From the NCBI RefSeq assembly GCF_009932475.1, contig NZ_BJOV01000005.1, forward strand, positions 1,612,001-1,676,000: DNA of 64,000 nt. Reading direction: 5' to 3'. Source of the stretch: Gordonia spumicola. Lineage in GTDB: Bacteria; Actinomycetota; Actinomycetes; Mycobacteriales; Mycobacteriaceae. The notes beneath the pieces were generated by a model. That model saw nothing but the letters and a program-made list of their open reading frames with translations. It was not told where the DNA came from and did no database searches. Numbering within the stretch: position 1 is the stretch's first letter; each line of letters begins with the position of its first letter. The position numbers were made by a program, and so were the translations under genes. Shown here piece by piece: positions 10,096 through 19,395 of this stretch.

Positions 10096-10680
10096 TCAGC
10101 CGTTCTTCTTCTTCGACGTCGTCGCACTGGTCGTCGGGCACAGCGGCGACTTCATGTCGGCCATCGCCAGCAGCGGGCAGACCGTCTGCTTCGACAGCTT
10201 CCAGCGGCCGTTGTCGAAGACGATGGACGCGTCGATCGGGTTGGCCGGGTTGCCCGGAACCTTGACGACGACCTTCACCTTGGCCTTCTTCGGGCCGTTC
10301 TTGGTGACCGGGGCCTTGATCCGATAGGTGACCTTCGGGTTCTCCTTCTTCGCCTTGACCAGCGCGTCGAAGATCCCCGGATCCTTCTGTGCGTCTTCGA
10401 CGAGGTCGATCTTGTCCGCGGCCTTGACGTTGGGGTCGAGCGCCTTGGTCAGCATGTCGTTCAGCGCGGCGACCGACGGCACCTTGTTCGGGTTCGTCAT
10501 CTCGTCGTCCTGCGCGTTCGACGCGGGCGCGCTCGACTCGGCAGCGGAGCTGCTCGCGGCGGTCGGCACGGGCGGCAGATTGGAGTTGTCGTCCGAGCCG
10601 CACGCAGCGGTGGTGGCGACGGCGGCGGCCACCACGGCAACGGCCACGAAATTGCGAATCTTCAAGAGCTCAATCCTCAC
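10096..10680 (-). CDS. Putative lipoprotein, unknown function
   Basis: This 194-residue protein has an N-terminal hydrophobic segment ending ATTAACGS, a good lipobox with the lipidated cysteine near residue 27. A low-complexity Ser/Ala/Pro linker follows (about residues 35-60). Then comes a compact domain with VPSVAALNDMLTKAL and VTYRIKAPVTKNG, a highly Lys-rich beta segment, and DNGRWKLSKQTVC, which resembles small secreted actinobacterial lipoprotein domains that end in an 'ngrWkls...C' strand. The tail is basic (KKKNG). The function is unknown. It faces the other lipoprotein tail to tail and diverges from the asparaginase gene. Confidence 0.75.
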   Translation of the reverse strand: MRIELLKIRNFVAVAVVAAAVATTAACGSDDNSNLPPVPTAASSSAAESSAPASNAQDDEMTNPNKVPSVAALNDMLTKALDPNVKAADKIDLVEDAQKDPGIFDALVKAKKENPKVTYRIKAPVTKNGPKKAKVKVVVKVPGNPANPIDASIVFDNGRWKLSKQTVCPLLAMADMKSPLCPTTSATTSKKKNG

Positions 10681-10843
10681 GTCTCATTCACCCGGGGCAG
10701 ACGTTGCATCCGAGCACACATCCACTATGCCAAACGCCGACGCGGGCACGCATCCGTTCATATGAGGCACATCCGTCACTCGAGCCCCACGAACTGGCGG
10801 TGACCAGCGCACACACGAGTTGAGAAAGTGCAACAATCGGCGC

Positions 10844-11782
10844 ATGAACTCACGCCGGGTTGTGATGATCACCACCGGAGGGACCGCTGCGTCCCGCACC
10901 ACCGACGACGGTGCGGTGCCCGTGCTGTCGGCCGCCGATCTCGTCCCACCCACCTCGGACGACGTCACCGTCACGCCCGTCGAGCTGATGGCCGTCGACT
11001 CGTCGTCGATGACGACGCGCCAACAATTCGAGGTGGTTCGGGCGGTCGCCGACGCGTTCGCCGACCCCGAGGTGGTCGGCGTCGTCGTCACGCACGGCAC
11101 CGACACGTTGGAGGAGACCGCGTTCCTCGTCGACCTGTTCGCCGCCGACCCGAGACCGGTCGTCTTCACCGGCGCGCAGTATCCCTCCGACCATCCCGAC
11201 TCGGACGGACCGGCGAACATCGCCGCAGCGGCCGCTCTCGCCGCCGACCCCGACAATCGCGGACGCGGGGTCCTCGTGGCGCTCGGCGGCCGCGTGCTCG
11301 GGGCGCGGGGCGTGTTCAAGTGCTCGACGACCGACACGGCCGCATTCGACACCGTCAACGCCGGTCTCCCCCGCCCCCTGGTCGCCGACTCGGCTCCCGT
11401 CGCGCTGCCCTCTCGGGTCGATCTGGTGGCCCTCTACCCGGGTGTGTCGCCCGGAACGATCGCCGCGGCCGTCGAGCAGCGCGCGGCCGGAATCGTGTTG
11501 TCGGCGACGGGGTCGGGAAACACCCATCCGGACATCACGGCACAGGTGAGCCTCGCGGTGCATCGTGACGTGGTGGTCGTGGTGTCGACCCGCGTCCCGT
11601 TCGGCGCCGTCGAACCGACCTACGGCGGCGGTGGCGGCGGCGTCGACCTGCAGCGGGCCGGGGCGATCTTCTCCCCGTGGCTGCGCGCACCGCAGGCGCG
11701 CATGGCGTTGATCGCGCTGCTCTCGGCGGGCGCCGACCGTCAGGGTGTCGCGGACTTCTTCTCCGCATCGTCGCCCGCCTGA
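10844..11782 (+). CDS. ansA: L-asparaginase
   Basis: This 312-residue enzyme hydrolyses asparagine to aspartate and ammonia. The first catalytic threonine is in ITTGGTAAS close to the N-terminus. The second motif [11 protein letters not shown] lies near residue 88. [10 protein letters not shown] and GPANIAAA follow as in other bacterial asparaginases. The first motif has Ala where Ile or Val is usual (GGTI/V-A). There is no signal peptide, so it is probably cytoplasmic. The neighbours dinB and lspA match the mycobacterial ansA locus (Rv1538c). The 3' end overlaps the convergent dinB gene by 43 bp. Confidence 0.9.
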   Translation: MNSRRVVMITTGGTAASRTTDDGAVPVLSAADLVPPTSDDVTVTPVELMAVDSSSMTTRQQFEVVRAVADAFADPEVVGVVVTHGTDTLEETAFLVDLFAADPRPVVFTGAQYPSDHPDSDGPANIAAAAALAADPDNRGRGVLVALGGRVLGARGVFKCSTTDTAAFDTVNAGLPRPLVADSAPVALPSRVDLVALYPGVSPGTIAAAVEQRAAGIVLSATGSGNTHPDITAQVSLAVHRDVVVVVSTRVPFGAVEPTYGGGGGGVDLQRAGAIFSPWLRAPQARMALIALLSAGADRQGVADFFSASSPA

Positions 11783-13125
11783 TCCCAGTCGAGGCTCGCC
11801 AGCGGATCGGCCCTGGTCAACCCCGCCTCCGGCATTCGGAAGGTCCGCGTGCGACCGGGTCCGCTCGTCCGCGTCTCGAAACGGACGGTCACGAACCCGT
11901 GACCGCCGCCCTGAACCCATCCGTGACCGTGGTCGACGTGCGAGACGTCGGTGCCGGTCGGCAGGTCGTCGTCGTCGCGCGGTCCGCGTGGGATCTGTAC
12001 GCCGCGCGGAACGTCCGACGGGGCTTGCGTGGCGCCGGGGTCGGCGTCGAGTTCGGGGAACAGGGAGTCCTGCCGGATATCGGACAGACCCGCGTAGCCG
12101 ACGCCGACCAAGCGGATCGGGCCGATCTCCAGCGGGTCGAGCATCACCTTCAGGGCGGCCGTCGTGAGGACGTCGAGGTCGGTCGTGGCCGCCGTCAGCG
12201 TGGACGACCGGGTCAGGACCGACATGTCCGACCTCCGCAGCTTGACGACGACGGTGCGGGCGCCACGTCCGTCGTCGAGCAGTCGACGGTGTGCGTCCGA
12301 CGCCGCCGCGAGCACCGCGGCCCGCAGTCCGACGAGGTCCACGATGTCGGTCGCGAAGGTCGACTCGGCGCTGATCTGTTTGGCGCTGGCCCGCTCGGCG
12401 ACGGGGCGATGATCGATTCCCTTCGCCAGCTGATGCAGCGACGGGCCGACGGTCTGGCCCAGAACCGACGCCACCTCGGTGTCGGACATGGCTGCGAGGT
12501 CGCCGATCGTCTCGACACCGAGTCGCGCGAGGCGATCCCCGGACACCGGACCGATCCCCCACAACTTCCGTACGGGCAGTTCCTGCAGGAAAGCGAGTTG
12601 GCGGCTCGGCTCGATCACCCGCAGTCCGTCGGGTTTGGCGAGGCCGGACGCGATCTTGGCGATCTGCTTGCCCGTGCCGAACCCGACCGATGCGGGCAGT
12701 CCGGTCTGTTCGCGGATCGCGGTGCGCATCTCTTGCGCGAAGGCTGCGGCGTCGTCGACGCTCGCGCCCGCCAGTTCGGTCGGCTCGCCGAACGCCTCGT
12801 CGAACGACAGCGTCTCGATGACCGGCGCGAACTCGCGCACGACGCCGAACACCCTGGCGCTGACCACGCGATAGACATCGATTCGGGGCGGCAGCACCAC
12901 CGCGGACGATCCCACGAGGCGGCGTGCCTGGTGCATCGGCATCGCCGAACGAGCGCCGTACACGCGGGCCTCGTAGCTGGCTCCGGCGACGACACCGCGT
13001 CCCCCGGCTCCACCGACGAGGACCGGCCGTCCCGCCAGTGTCGGCCGCGTGAGCTGTTCCACCGAGGCGAAGAACGCGTCCATGTCGATGTGGAACACCC
13101 ACCGCGAGCTGCGTTCGGCGGTCAC
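11740..13125 (-). CDS. dinB: DNA polymerase IV (Y-family translesion polymerase)
   Basis: This 461-residue protein copies damaged templates. The start GTG 13125 gives [23 protein letters not shown], with catalytic Asp at residues 14 and 16. The second acidic pair lies in [10 protein letters not shown] near residue 105. Little-finger residues follow, and then a C-terminal extension rich in Asp and Gly that ends beyond the usual 350-400 residues of DinB. The extension has no clear beta-clamp motif that I could place. It starts inside the stop codon of the 60-residue gene upstream (GTGA overlap). It matches the DinX (Rv1537) position next to ansA and ileS. Confidence 0.92.
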   Translation of the reverse strand: MTAERSSRWVFHIDMDAFFASVEQLTRPTLAGRPVLVGGAGGRGVVAGASYEARVYGARSAMPMHQARRLVGSSAVVLPPRIDVYRVVSARVFGVVREFAPVIETLSFDEAFGEPTELAGASVDDAAAFAQEMRTAIREQTGLPASVGFGTGKQIAKIASGLAKPDGLRVIEPSRQLAFLQELPVRKLWGIGPVSGDRLARLGVETIGDLAAMSDTEVASVLGQTVGPSLHQLAKGIDHRPVAERASAKQISAESTFATDIVDLVGLRAAVLAAASDAHRRLLDDGRGARTVVVKLRRSDMSVLTRSSTLTAATTDLDVLTTAALKVMLDPLEIGPIRLVGVGYAGLSDIRQDSLFPELDADPGATQAPSDVPRGVQIPRGPRDDDDLPTGTDVSHVDHGHGWVQGGGHGFVTVRFETRTSGPGRTRTFRMPEAGLTRADPLASLDWDQAGDDAEKKSATP

Positions 13126-13304
13126 CGTCGTTCGCGGCAGAGTGCCAGTACGCGTGGATCGGATGTGACGAACCTGTCGACCTCTTCCCCGCCGTCGCAC
13201 CGGAGTAGCGAGATCGTCGCCGACCCGGTCCGCAGCGCCGCCACCTCCCACTGTGCCCCGGCGTCCTCCCAGCGCCGCAGTCGTTCCAGGTCATCGGTGG
13301 GCAT
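13122..13304 (-). CDS. Small conserved-type protein translationally coupled to dinB
   Basis: This 60-residue protein (starting [19 protein letters not shown]) ends in a GTGA overlap with the dinB start, which strongly suggests a real, co-translated gene. It is soluble and mixed-charge, with the core [23 protein letters not shown], a predicted small beta sheet with one Cys, and a C-terminal basic helix. I recognise no family name. Its coupling suggests a role in, or co-regulation with, translesion synthesis. That is inference only. Confidence 0.7.
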   Translation of the reverse strand: MPTDDLERLRRWEDAGAQWEVAALRTGSATISLLRCDGGEEVDRFVTSDPRVLALCRERR

Positions 13305-13326
13305 GGTGTCGATCCTAGACTCTTCG

Positions 13327-13386
13327 CGCGGCAGTTCTGTGCGACGCTCATCGTCGCGACGAGGAGCGATGACCAGAACTGCCGCG
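13327..13386. repeat. 60-bp nested inverted repeat in a divergent promoter region
   Basis: Outer arms CGCGGCAGTTCTG (13327-13339) and its exact complement (13374-13386) enclose a second, near-perfect palindrome whose core is TCGTCGCGACGA. The element sits between the divergent starts of the dinB-coupled gene and the SGNH hydrolase, so it is not a terminator for either. It could be an operator, a cruciform-forming site or a small dispersed repeat. Confidence 0.6.
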
Positions 13387-13410
13387 GGAGGCTCTCGGTA
13401 AGCTCGACGT

Positions 13411-14175
13411 GTGACGTTCCTCCGCTACACGGCCCTCGGCGACTCCTTCACCGAAGGAGTTGGCGACATCGACGAGACTCTGCCGAACGGCGTCCGGGGC
13501 TGGGCCGACCGGGTGGCGGGCGCGTTGCACGTCGTCGATCCTCGGGTTCGATACGCGAACCTCGCGATCCGAGGACGCAAACTGGTCCCGATCGTCGAGG
13601 AGCAGGTCGACGCGGCCATCGCCCTCGAACCCGACCTCGTGACGATCCACGCGGGCGGCAACGACCTGCTGCGGCCGAGCGTCGACATCGACGCCATCGC
13701 CGCCGTCTACGACGACGCGGTCCGTCGGCTCGTGGCGACCGGCGCGACCGTGGTCGTGTTCACGCCGCACGACCCGGGCGCGGCGCCGGTGTTCCGCGCC
13801 CTCCGCGGCCGGTTCGCCATCCTCGCCGAAGCGATGCGGGCGATCGCGGACCGCCGCGGCGCCGTCCTCGTCGACTACTGGCGCATCCGCGACTACGACG
13901 ACGTCCGCCTGTGGAGCTTCGACCGCCTCCACATGTCGCCCGCGGGCCACCAGCGGATGGCGATCGCCGTGCTCGACGCACTCGGTGTCGAGCACGACCT
14001 CCAGCCGCTGCCGCTGCAGCCACTCCCGGAGCTGTCGAGTGTCGACCGTCATCGAGAGGACCTCGGCTGGGTGACCGGATTCCTCGGCCCCTGGCTCGGA
14101 CGCAGGCTCCGCGGCGTCTCGAGCGGCGACGCCGTCGAACCCCGATTCCCCACCTGGTCCGTCCCGCCTGCCTGA
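13411..14175 (+). CDS. SGNH/GDSL-family esterase or lipase
   Basis: This 254-residue protein starts at GTG 13411. Block I is ALGDSFTEG with the catalytic Ser at residue 12. Block III is HAGGNDLLRP (Gly and Asn of the oxyanion hole). Block V is SFDRLHMSPAGHQ with the catalytic Asp and His. No signal peptide or membrane segment is seen, so it is probably cytoplasmic. The substrate is unknown; this family includes esterases, lipases and acyl-CoA thioesterases. The C-terminal 60 residues (LPLQPLPELSSVDRHREDLG onward) extend beyond the core fold. The gene ends against ileS with a hairpin covering both stops. Confidence 0.88.
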   Translation: MTFLRYTALGDSFTEGVGDIDETLPNGVRGWADRVAGALHVVDPRVRYANLAIRGRKLVPIVEEQVDAAIALEPDLVTIHAGGNDLLRPSVDIDAIAAVYDDAVRRLVATGATVVVFTPHDPGAAPVFRALRGRFAILAEAMRAIADRRGAVLVDYWRIRDYDDVRLWSFDRLHMSPAGHQRMAIAVLDALGVEHDLQPLPLQPLPELSSVDRHREDLGWVTGFLGPWLGRRLRGVSSGDAVEPRFPTWSVPPA

Positions 14176-14203
14176 CCCCGGGGTTTTCCCGCCCAGGTCA
14201 GGC
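14170..14203. terminator. Bidirectional hairpin over two convergent stop codons
   Basis: Arms GCCTGACC (14170-14177) and GGTCAGGC (14196-14203) enclose a GC-rich loop with CCCCGGGG and a short T-run. The arms include the stop codons of the SGNH gene and ileS, so one compact hairpin can end both transcripts. Confidence 0.55.
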
Positions 14204-17200
14204 CTTGCTGATGTCCGCGGTCACGCCGTCGCTCAGTTCGATGGCTCCCGCTGTGTCGGTGGCGACGTCGAACGTGGTCGCGAGGACTTCACCGGCGATC
14301 ATCGCGGCGTGCGTGCGTGCGACGTCCACGACGTCGTCGGCCACCACGAGCCGCACCACGATGCGATCCGAGACCTCGAGACCGAGGTTGCGGCGGGCAT
14401 CCTGCAGTTCGCGGACGCGGTCCTTGGCCCAGCCCTCGGCCTCCAGTTCCGGCGTCACCGCGGTGTCGAGGACGACGAGGCCGCGTCCGCCGGGCATCTC
14501 CGCGGTCGAGTCCGGCGACGCCGCGACCAGCTTGCGGGTGAACTCCTCGCCGCGCAGCTCGATGCCGTCGGCGACGACGACCGGCTCACCCGTCTCCTCG
14601 CTGGTCCCGAATTCCCAGTTCCCGGACTTGACGGCCTTGATCGCACGCTGGACGTCCTTGCCGATGCGCGGACCGGCGGCACGGGCGTTGACGGCGACCT
14701 CCACCTTGCCGAACGCGTCGACGTCGGTCGACAGCTCGACCTTCTTGACGTTCATCTCGTCGGCGATCAGGTCGGCGTACGGCGCCATCGCGTCGGCAGT
14801 CGGCGAGGCGACGGTCAACCCCGGCAGCGGGAGTCGAACGCGCAGCTTGTTGGCCTTCCGGACGCTGGACGCGACCGAGCACACCGACTGGATCTCGTCC
14901 ATCGCGGCGACGAGGTCGGCGTCGGCGGGCAGTTCGCCCTCGGCGGGCCAGTCGGTCAGGTGCACCGACCGCTCCCCGGTGAGCCCGCGCCACATGGCCT
15001 CGGTCGCCAACGGCAGCAGCGGAGCAGCCAGACGCGCGGCCACTTCGAGCACCGTGTACAGCGTGTCGAACGCATCGGCGTCCGACTCCTGACCGGCCCA
15101 GAAGCGCGCACGCGACCGTCGGACGTACCAGTTGGTCAGCGACTCGCAGAACTCGCGGAAGCTCTCGCATGCGCCCGCGATGTCGTAGACGTCGAGCGCC
15201 TGCGTCATCTCGTCACGCGTCACGGCGAGCTTGGCGAGGATGTACTTGTCGAGGACGTTCTCCGAGTCGGTCCGCCACGTCGCCTGACGGTCCGCGTACA
15301 GCTGCAGGAAGCTGTACGCATTCCACAGCGGCAACAGCGCCTGGCGGACGCCCTCACGGATGCCTCGCTCGGTGACGACGAGGTTGCCGCCGCGCAGGAT
15401 CGGCGACGCCATCAGGAACCAGCGCATCGCGTCGGAGCCGTCGCGGTCGAACACCTCGTTGACGTCCGGGTAGTTCCGCTTGGACTTGGACATCTTCTGG
15501 CCGTCGTCGCCCAGCACGATGCCGTGCGCGGCGACCGTCTTGAACGCGGGGCGGTCGAACAGCGCCGTCGCCAGGACGTGCAGGTTGTAGAACCAGCCGC
15601 GCGTCTGACCGTTGTACTCGACGATGAAATCGCCCGGATTGTGCGGAAGCAGGCCCTTGGCCGCGTCTCCGTCGAACCATTCGGTGTTCTCGAACGGGTA
15701 GTGCGCCTGCGCGAACGGCATCGAACCCGACTCGAACCAGCAGTCGAGCACCTCGGGGACACGACGCATCGTCGAGCGGCCCGTCGGATCGTCCGGGTTG
15801 GGACGGGTCAGCTCGTCGATGTACGGGCGATGCATATTGGTCGGACGGACGCCGAAGTCGGCCTCCAACTCGTCCAGGCTTCCGTACACGTCGACGCGCG
15901 GATGCTCCGGATCGTCCGACACCCACACCGGGATCGGCGCACCCCAGAAGCGGTTACGGCTGATGTTCCAGTCCTTGGCGCCCTCGAGCCACTTGCCGAA
16001 CTGGCCGTCCCGGATGTGCGACGGCGACCAGGTGATCTCCTGGTTCAGCTCCAGCATGCGGGCCTTGATCGGCTGCACGGCGACGAACCACGACGGGACC
16101 GCCATGTAGATCAGCGGCTTGCCCGACCGCCACGAGTGCGGGTACGAGTGCTCGATCGTCTCGTGACGCAGGATCCGGCCGGTTCCCTTGAGGTCCTTGA
16201 TGATCACCGGGTTCGCGTCGAACACCTGCAGGCCCTCGTACGGAGGGACGAGCGCGGTGAACTTGCCGCCCGGATCGAGCGGCTGGACCACCTCGATGCC
16301 GTTGGCGCTCGCGCAGTCCATGTCCTCTTCACCGAAGGCCGGCGCGAGGTGGACGATGCCCGTGCCGCTGTCGGTCGTCACATAGTCGGCGAGCAGCACA
16401 CGGTGTCGATTCGACCCGCTCGCTTCGCTCCCGGCGTCGTGAGAGTCCGAGTGGCCGACGAAGAAGTCGAACGGCGGCGTGTAGGTGAAGTCGGCGAGTT
16501 CGCGCCCCACATGGGTGCCGACGGTCTCGACCTCGCCGAGCTCCTTCGCGTACGCGCCGACGAGGGCGGTGGCGAGAAGATAGTCGACGCCTTCTGCGGT
16601 GCGGACGTGCGAGTACTCGACGTCGGGGTGGACGGCGATCGCCAGGTTCGACGGCAGCGTCCACGGCGTGGTGGTCCAGATCAGAGCGTTGACGCCGTCC
16701 AGCGGCGAACCGGGAGCGGTCAGCGGCATGGTGACGGTGACGGCCGGGTCCTGCCGCATGCGGTAGGCGTCGTCGAGCTTGGCCTCTTGGTTCGACAGCG
16801 GCGTCTGCTCGTACCAGGAGTACGGCAGCACACGGTAGCCCTGGTAGACGAGCCCCTTGTCGTGGAGACGCTTGAACGCCCACATGACCGACTCCATGAA
16901 GTCGAGGTCGAGCGTCTTGTAGTCGTTGTCGAAGTCGACCCAGCGGGCCTGACGGGTCACGTAGTCGCGCCACTCGCCGGTGTAGCGGAGCACCGAGTCG
17001 CGGCAGTACTCGTTGAACTTCTCGACGCCCATCACCTCGATCTCCGACTTGTCGGTGATCCCCAACTGACGTTCGGCCTCGAGTTCGGCGGGCAGCCCGT
17101 GGGTGTCCCAGCCGAACCGGCGGTCCACCTTCTTGCCGCGCATCGTCTGATAGCGCGGCACGACGTCCTTGACGTAGCCGGTCAGCAGGTGACCGTAGTG

Positions 17201-17419
17201 CGGCAGACCGTTCGCGAAGGGCGGACCGTCGTAGAAGACGAACTCCTCGGCGTCCGCGCGGTTCGCGATCGACGCCTTGAAGGTGTCGTCGGACGCCCAG
17301 AAATCGAGGACGCGCTGCTCCACGTCCGGAAACGACGGAGCACCGCGGCCGGTCCCGCCCGTCAGGTCGACGATCGGGTACACCGGTGCGGTGCTCTGGT
17401 CTGGGGTGTTCTCGCTCAT
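14198..17419 (-). CDS. ileS: Isoleucyl-tRNA synthetase
   Basis: This 1073-residue class I synthetase charges tRNA-Ile. The HIGH motif appears as PHYGH near residue 73 and KMSKSKRN near residue 642. The editing domain lies between them ([16 protein letters not shown]). The C-terminal anticodon-binding region follows. The length and the HYGH form fit the large eukaryote-like IleS type found in actinobacteria. This type is often associated with intrinsic mupirocin tolerance; that is family knowledge and untested here. The ATG start at 17419 has GAGGAG seven bases upstream. A T-box leader precedes it, so expression should rise when uncharged tRNA-Ile accumulates. Confidence 0.97.
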   Translation of the reverse strand: MSENTPDQSTAPVYPIVDLTGGTGRGAPSFPDVEQRVLDFWASDDTFKASIANRADAEEFVFYDGPPFANGLPHYGHLLTGYVKDVVPRYQTMRGKKVDRRFGWDTHGLPAELEAERQLGITDKSEIEVMGVEKFNEYCRDSVLRYTGEWRDYVTRQARWVDFDNDYKTLDLDFMESVMWAFKRLHDKGLVYQGYRVLPYSWYEQTPLSNQEAKLDDAYRMRQDPAVTVTMPLTAPGSPLDGVNALIWTTTPWTLPSNLAIAVHPDVEYSHVRTAEGVDYLLATALVGAYAKELGEVETVGTHVGRELADFTYTPPFDFFVGHSDSHDAGSEASGSNRHRVLLADYVTTDSGTGIVHLAPAFGEEDMDCASANGIEVVQPLDPGGKFTALVPPYEGLQVFDANPVIIKDLKGTGRILRHETIEHSYPHSWRSGKPLIYMAVPSWFVAVQPIKARMLELNQEITWSPSHIRDGQFGKWLEGAKDWNISRNRFWGAPIPVWVSDDPEHPRVDVYGSLDELEADFGVRPTNMHRPYIDELTRPNPDDPTGRSTMRRVPEVLDCWFESGSMPFAQAHYPFENTEWFDGDAAKGLLPHNPGDFIVEYNGQTRGWFYNLHVLATALFDRPAFKTVAAHGIVLGDDGQKMSKSKRNYPDVNEVFDRDGSDAMRWFLMASPILRGGNLVVTERGIREGVRQALLPLWNAYSFLQLYADRQATWRTDSENVLDKYILAKLAVTRDEMTQALDVYDIAGACESFREFCESLTNWYVRRSRARFWAGQESDADAFDTLYTVLEVAARLAAPLLPLATEAMWRGLTGERSVHLTDWPAEGELPADADLVAAMDEIQSVCSVASSVRKANKLRVRLPLPGLTVASPTADAMAPYADLIADEMNVKKVELSTDVDAFGKVEVAVNARAAGPRIGKDVQRAIKAVKSGNWEFGTSEETGEPVVVADGIELRGEEFTRKLVAASPDSTAEMPGGRGLVVLDTAVTPELEAEGWAKDRVRELQDARRNLGLEVSDRIVVRLVVADDVVDVARTHAAMIAGEVLATTFDVATDTAGAIELSDGVTADISKA

Positions 17420-17640
17420 CGCGGCTCCTCGTGCCCGTGCTGATCGCTCAGCGTGTCTGGCACGGGGACGCGAATCCCGCCGAGGGATCGCGCGGTACCA
17501 CCCCGCTTGCGCCGCACACGTGCGACGCCACTCGAATCGACGGCTGTGACGGGCCTACCCGTTCGGTTCTACTGAGGCGGACGACCGCCTGTTCTTCCGA
17601 AAGCTCCCCGGTGATGGCCGGATCGTCGCCGTGATCGGTG
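17420..17640 (-). promoter_or_regulatory. T-box riboswitch leader of ileS (AUC specifier)
   Basis: On the minus strand the leader contains the T-box core GGGGTGGTACCGCG (17504-17491), which pairs with the tRNA acceptor end. Upstream is a short specifier hairpin in which CCGGCC-ATC-ACCGGGG places the isoleucine codon AUC at 17615-17613. The downstream part can fold around the ileS Shine-Dalgarno (CCCCGTGCC against GGCACGAGG), with no T-run terminator. This is the actinobacterial type with a very short stem I that controls translation rather than transcription. The 5' end of the transcript is not known, so the outer boundary is approximate. Confidence 0.92.
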
Positions 17641-17646
17641 GAGAGT

Positions 17647-18561
17647 CTACCCGCCCGCTCGCGGGTCGGTCGACTCGGTTTCGTCGCCGTACACCAGCTT
17701 CATCTCGGGCAGATTCGGGTCGTGCGTATTGACCACGACACCGTCCGACTCGCCTTCCACGCGTCGCCGACGTCCGACATAGCCGGAGTCGGTGTTGATC
17801 TGCGGCTGACCGCCGGTGATCGGGTCCGCCGCGGGGGCGGGCTGCGGGTTCGCCTCGTACGACGGTGTGACGGGAATGCGTCCGGTCGGCGTCGCCGCAG
17901 GGAACTGACCCGTCACCGAACGGATGTAGTCGTTCGCGTCGCCGGTCTCCGCCTGCACCGGCTGCTGGCCGGTGTCGTACTGGGGGCCGCCGACGTACCG
18001 CGGCTGTGAACCGGTGTCGTAGCGGGGCTGCGAACCGGTGTCATACCGCGGCTGCGAACCCGTGTCATAGCGGGGCTGCGCGCCCGTGTCGTAGCGAGGC
18101 TGCTCGTACGACGGCTCGCCGAACGGCGCCGCGGGCTGCGACCCGGAGTCGTACTGCGGCTGACGACCGGACACGAAGCGCGGGGCGTCGTCGACGGGCG
18201 AGCCGTGGGCGTCCGGCGACACGATGGATCCGAGCCCCCGACCAGGCGTCTGGGCCACCGGTTCCGACTCCCACGACGGTGCGACGTCCTCGGCCCGGTC
18301 CACCTCGTCGTCGACCAGTTCGTCGGCGTCGTCGTCGAGCGGCTTCGACCGCGACTCGCCGCCGCGGATGGTGAACAGCGGTTCGTCGGCGACACCGGAT
18401 CCGCGCCGCTTGTTGGCACGCAGGGTGTCGACGAGGAGTACCGCGAGGCCGATGACGCACACGACGATGCAAGCGATCGCGAGCGCGAAGTTCGCGGTGA
18501 TGAGAGCGAAGACGAGCAAGCCGAAACCGACGAGGGTCAACGCTACGGCAGCTATCAGCAC
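17647..18561 (-). CDS. Membrane protein with an acidic, repeat-rich cytoplasmic or extracellular tail
   Basis: This 304-residue protein starts at GTG 18561 behind GAGGGGA. Two adjacent hydrophobic helices occupy residues 3-23 and 25-45. The rest is hydrophilic and probably disordered: an acidic stretch (residues 75-95), then four to five near-identical QPRYDTGS heptads (about residues 154-200), then a Pro/Gln-rich segment and a folded-looking end. It lies between wag31 and ileS on the same strand. The Tyr-Asp-Thr-Gly repeats could be targets of Ser/Thr kinases or binding sites for a partner at the growing pole. No family is recognised. Confidence 0.75.
   Translation of the reverse strand: MLIAAVALTLVGFGLLVFALITANFALAIACIVVCVIGLAVLLVDTLRANKRRGSGVADEPLFTIRGGESRSKPLDDDADELVDDEVDRAEDVAPSWESEPVAQTPGRGLGSIVSPDAHGSPVDDAPRFVSGRQPQYDSGSQPAAPFGEPSYEQPRYDTGAQPRYDTGSQPRYDTGSQPRYDTGSQPRYVGGPQYDTGQQPVQAETGDANDYIRSVTGQFPAATPTGRIPVTPSYEANPQPAPAADPITGGQPQINTDSGYVGRRRRVEGESDGVVVNTHDPNLPEMKLVYGDETESTDPRAGG
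17965..18102 (-). repeat. Tandem 21-bp repeats encoding QPRYDTG heptads
   Basis: The region encodes consecutive Q-P-R-Y-D-T-G units (residues about 154-200 of the membrane protein), with Ser or Ala between some units. The DNA copies are very similar, so the array can expand or contract by slippage. Confidence 0.8.
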
Positions 18562-18606
18562 GAGCGGGGTCCCCTCGTCGGTCCGGTTGTCAGGTGGTCG
18601 ATCACG

Positions 18607-19395
18607 CTAGTTCTGCGGGTATCCGCCGTCGAAGCCCTGCGGCGCCTGGCCCGCGTCCGCGGGTGCGGCACTGCCGCGCTGCTGGAGTTCTTCCAACTGC
18701 GACTCGAGGTAGGTCTTGAGGCGGGTACGGTACTCGCGCTCGAACGTCTTGAGCTGCTCGATGCGGCCTTCCAGCACGCCGCGCTGCTGGTTGATCGTCG
18801 ACATGATCTCGGTGTGCTTCTGCTCGGCGTCACGCTGCAGGAAGTCGGCGCGCTCCTGAGCCTGGCGGACATGGGCCTCGGCGCGGGTCTGCGCATCGGC
18901 GAGCAGGGCCTCGCTGCGCTGACGAGCGTCGGCCAGGGTCGCGTCGGCGTTGCCCTGCGCCTCGTTGACCATGTACTCGCTGCGCTGGCGCGCGTCGGTG
19001 AGGAGACTGTCCGCTTCGGCGCGAGCCGAACCGGTGACCCGGTCGGCGGCGTCCTGCGCGAGCGCGAGGACTCGCGCCGCGCGACCGTGCGCGTCTTCGT
19101 CGGGCGCGGGGGCGACGACCGGAGCGGGAGCCGGTGCGGGCTCGGGAACCGGAGCCGGTGCTGGAGCGGCGAACGCCTGGGTACGGTCGGAACCTGCGCG
19201 GGCACGGGCCTCGGCGAACTCGGTCTCGAGCTCGGAGACACGCTGCTTGAGGTCGTTGTTCTCGTCGATCAGCCGCGCGAGCTCCGCCTCGGCGAAGTCG
19301 AGGAACTGGTCGACCTCGTCCTCGTTGTAGCCACGCTTACCGATCGGCGGTTTGCTGAACGCCACGTTGTGCACATCAGCCGGTGTCAGCCGCAT
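18607..19395 (-). CDS. wag31: Polar growth and division protein DivIVA/Wag31
   Basis: This 262-residue scaffold marks the poles and directs cell wall growth. The N-terminal DivIVA domain is classic: [34 protein letters not shown] coiled coil follows, then a Pro/Ala linker (residues 75-98), then a long C-terminal coiled coil from about 115 to 240. The ATG start has AGGGGA seven bases upstream. In mycobacteria this protein is phosphorylated by PknA/PknB near Thr73; the equivalent segment is in the linker at SDRTQAF, which may hold a similar site. It is the first gene after a 449-bp gap and probably has its own promoter there. Confidence 0.96.
   Translation of the reverse strand: MRLTPADVHNVAFSKPPIGKRGYNEDEVDQFLDFAEAELARLIDENNDLKQRVSELETEFAEARARAGSDRTQAFAAPAPAPVPEPAPAPAPVVAPAPDEDAHGRAARVLALAQDAADRVTGSARAEADSLLTDARQRSEYMVNEAQGNADATLADARQRSEALLADAQTRAEAHVRQAQERADFLQRDAEQKHTEIMSTINQQRGVLEGRIEQLKTFEREYRTRLKTYLESQLEELQQRGSAAPADAGQAPQGFDGGYPQN

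Noticed and set aside
14309..17443. A 1044-residue plus-strand reading frame opposite ileS
   Set aside because: Same type of shadow: biased composition, no motif, and complete overlap with ileS, which has full synthetase motifs.
17965..18102. Regular repeats that could be mistaken for a CRISPR array
   Set aside because: The 21-bp units are contiguous without spacers and encode an in-frame QPRYDTG peptide repeat in a membrane protein.
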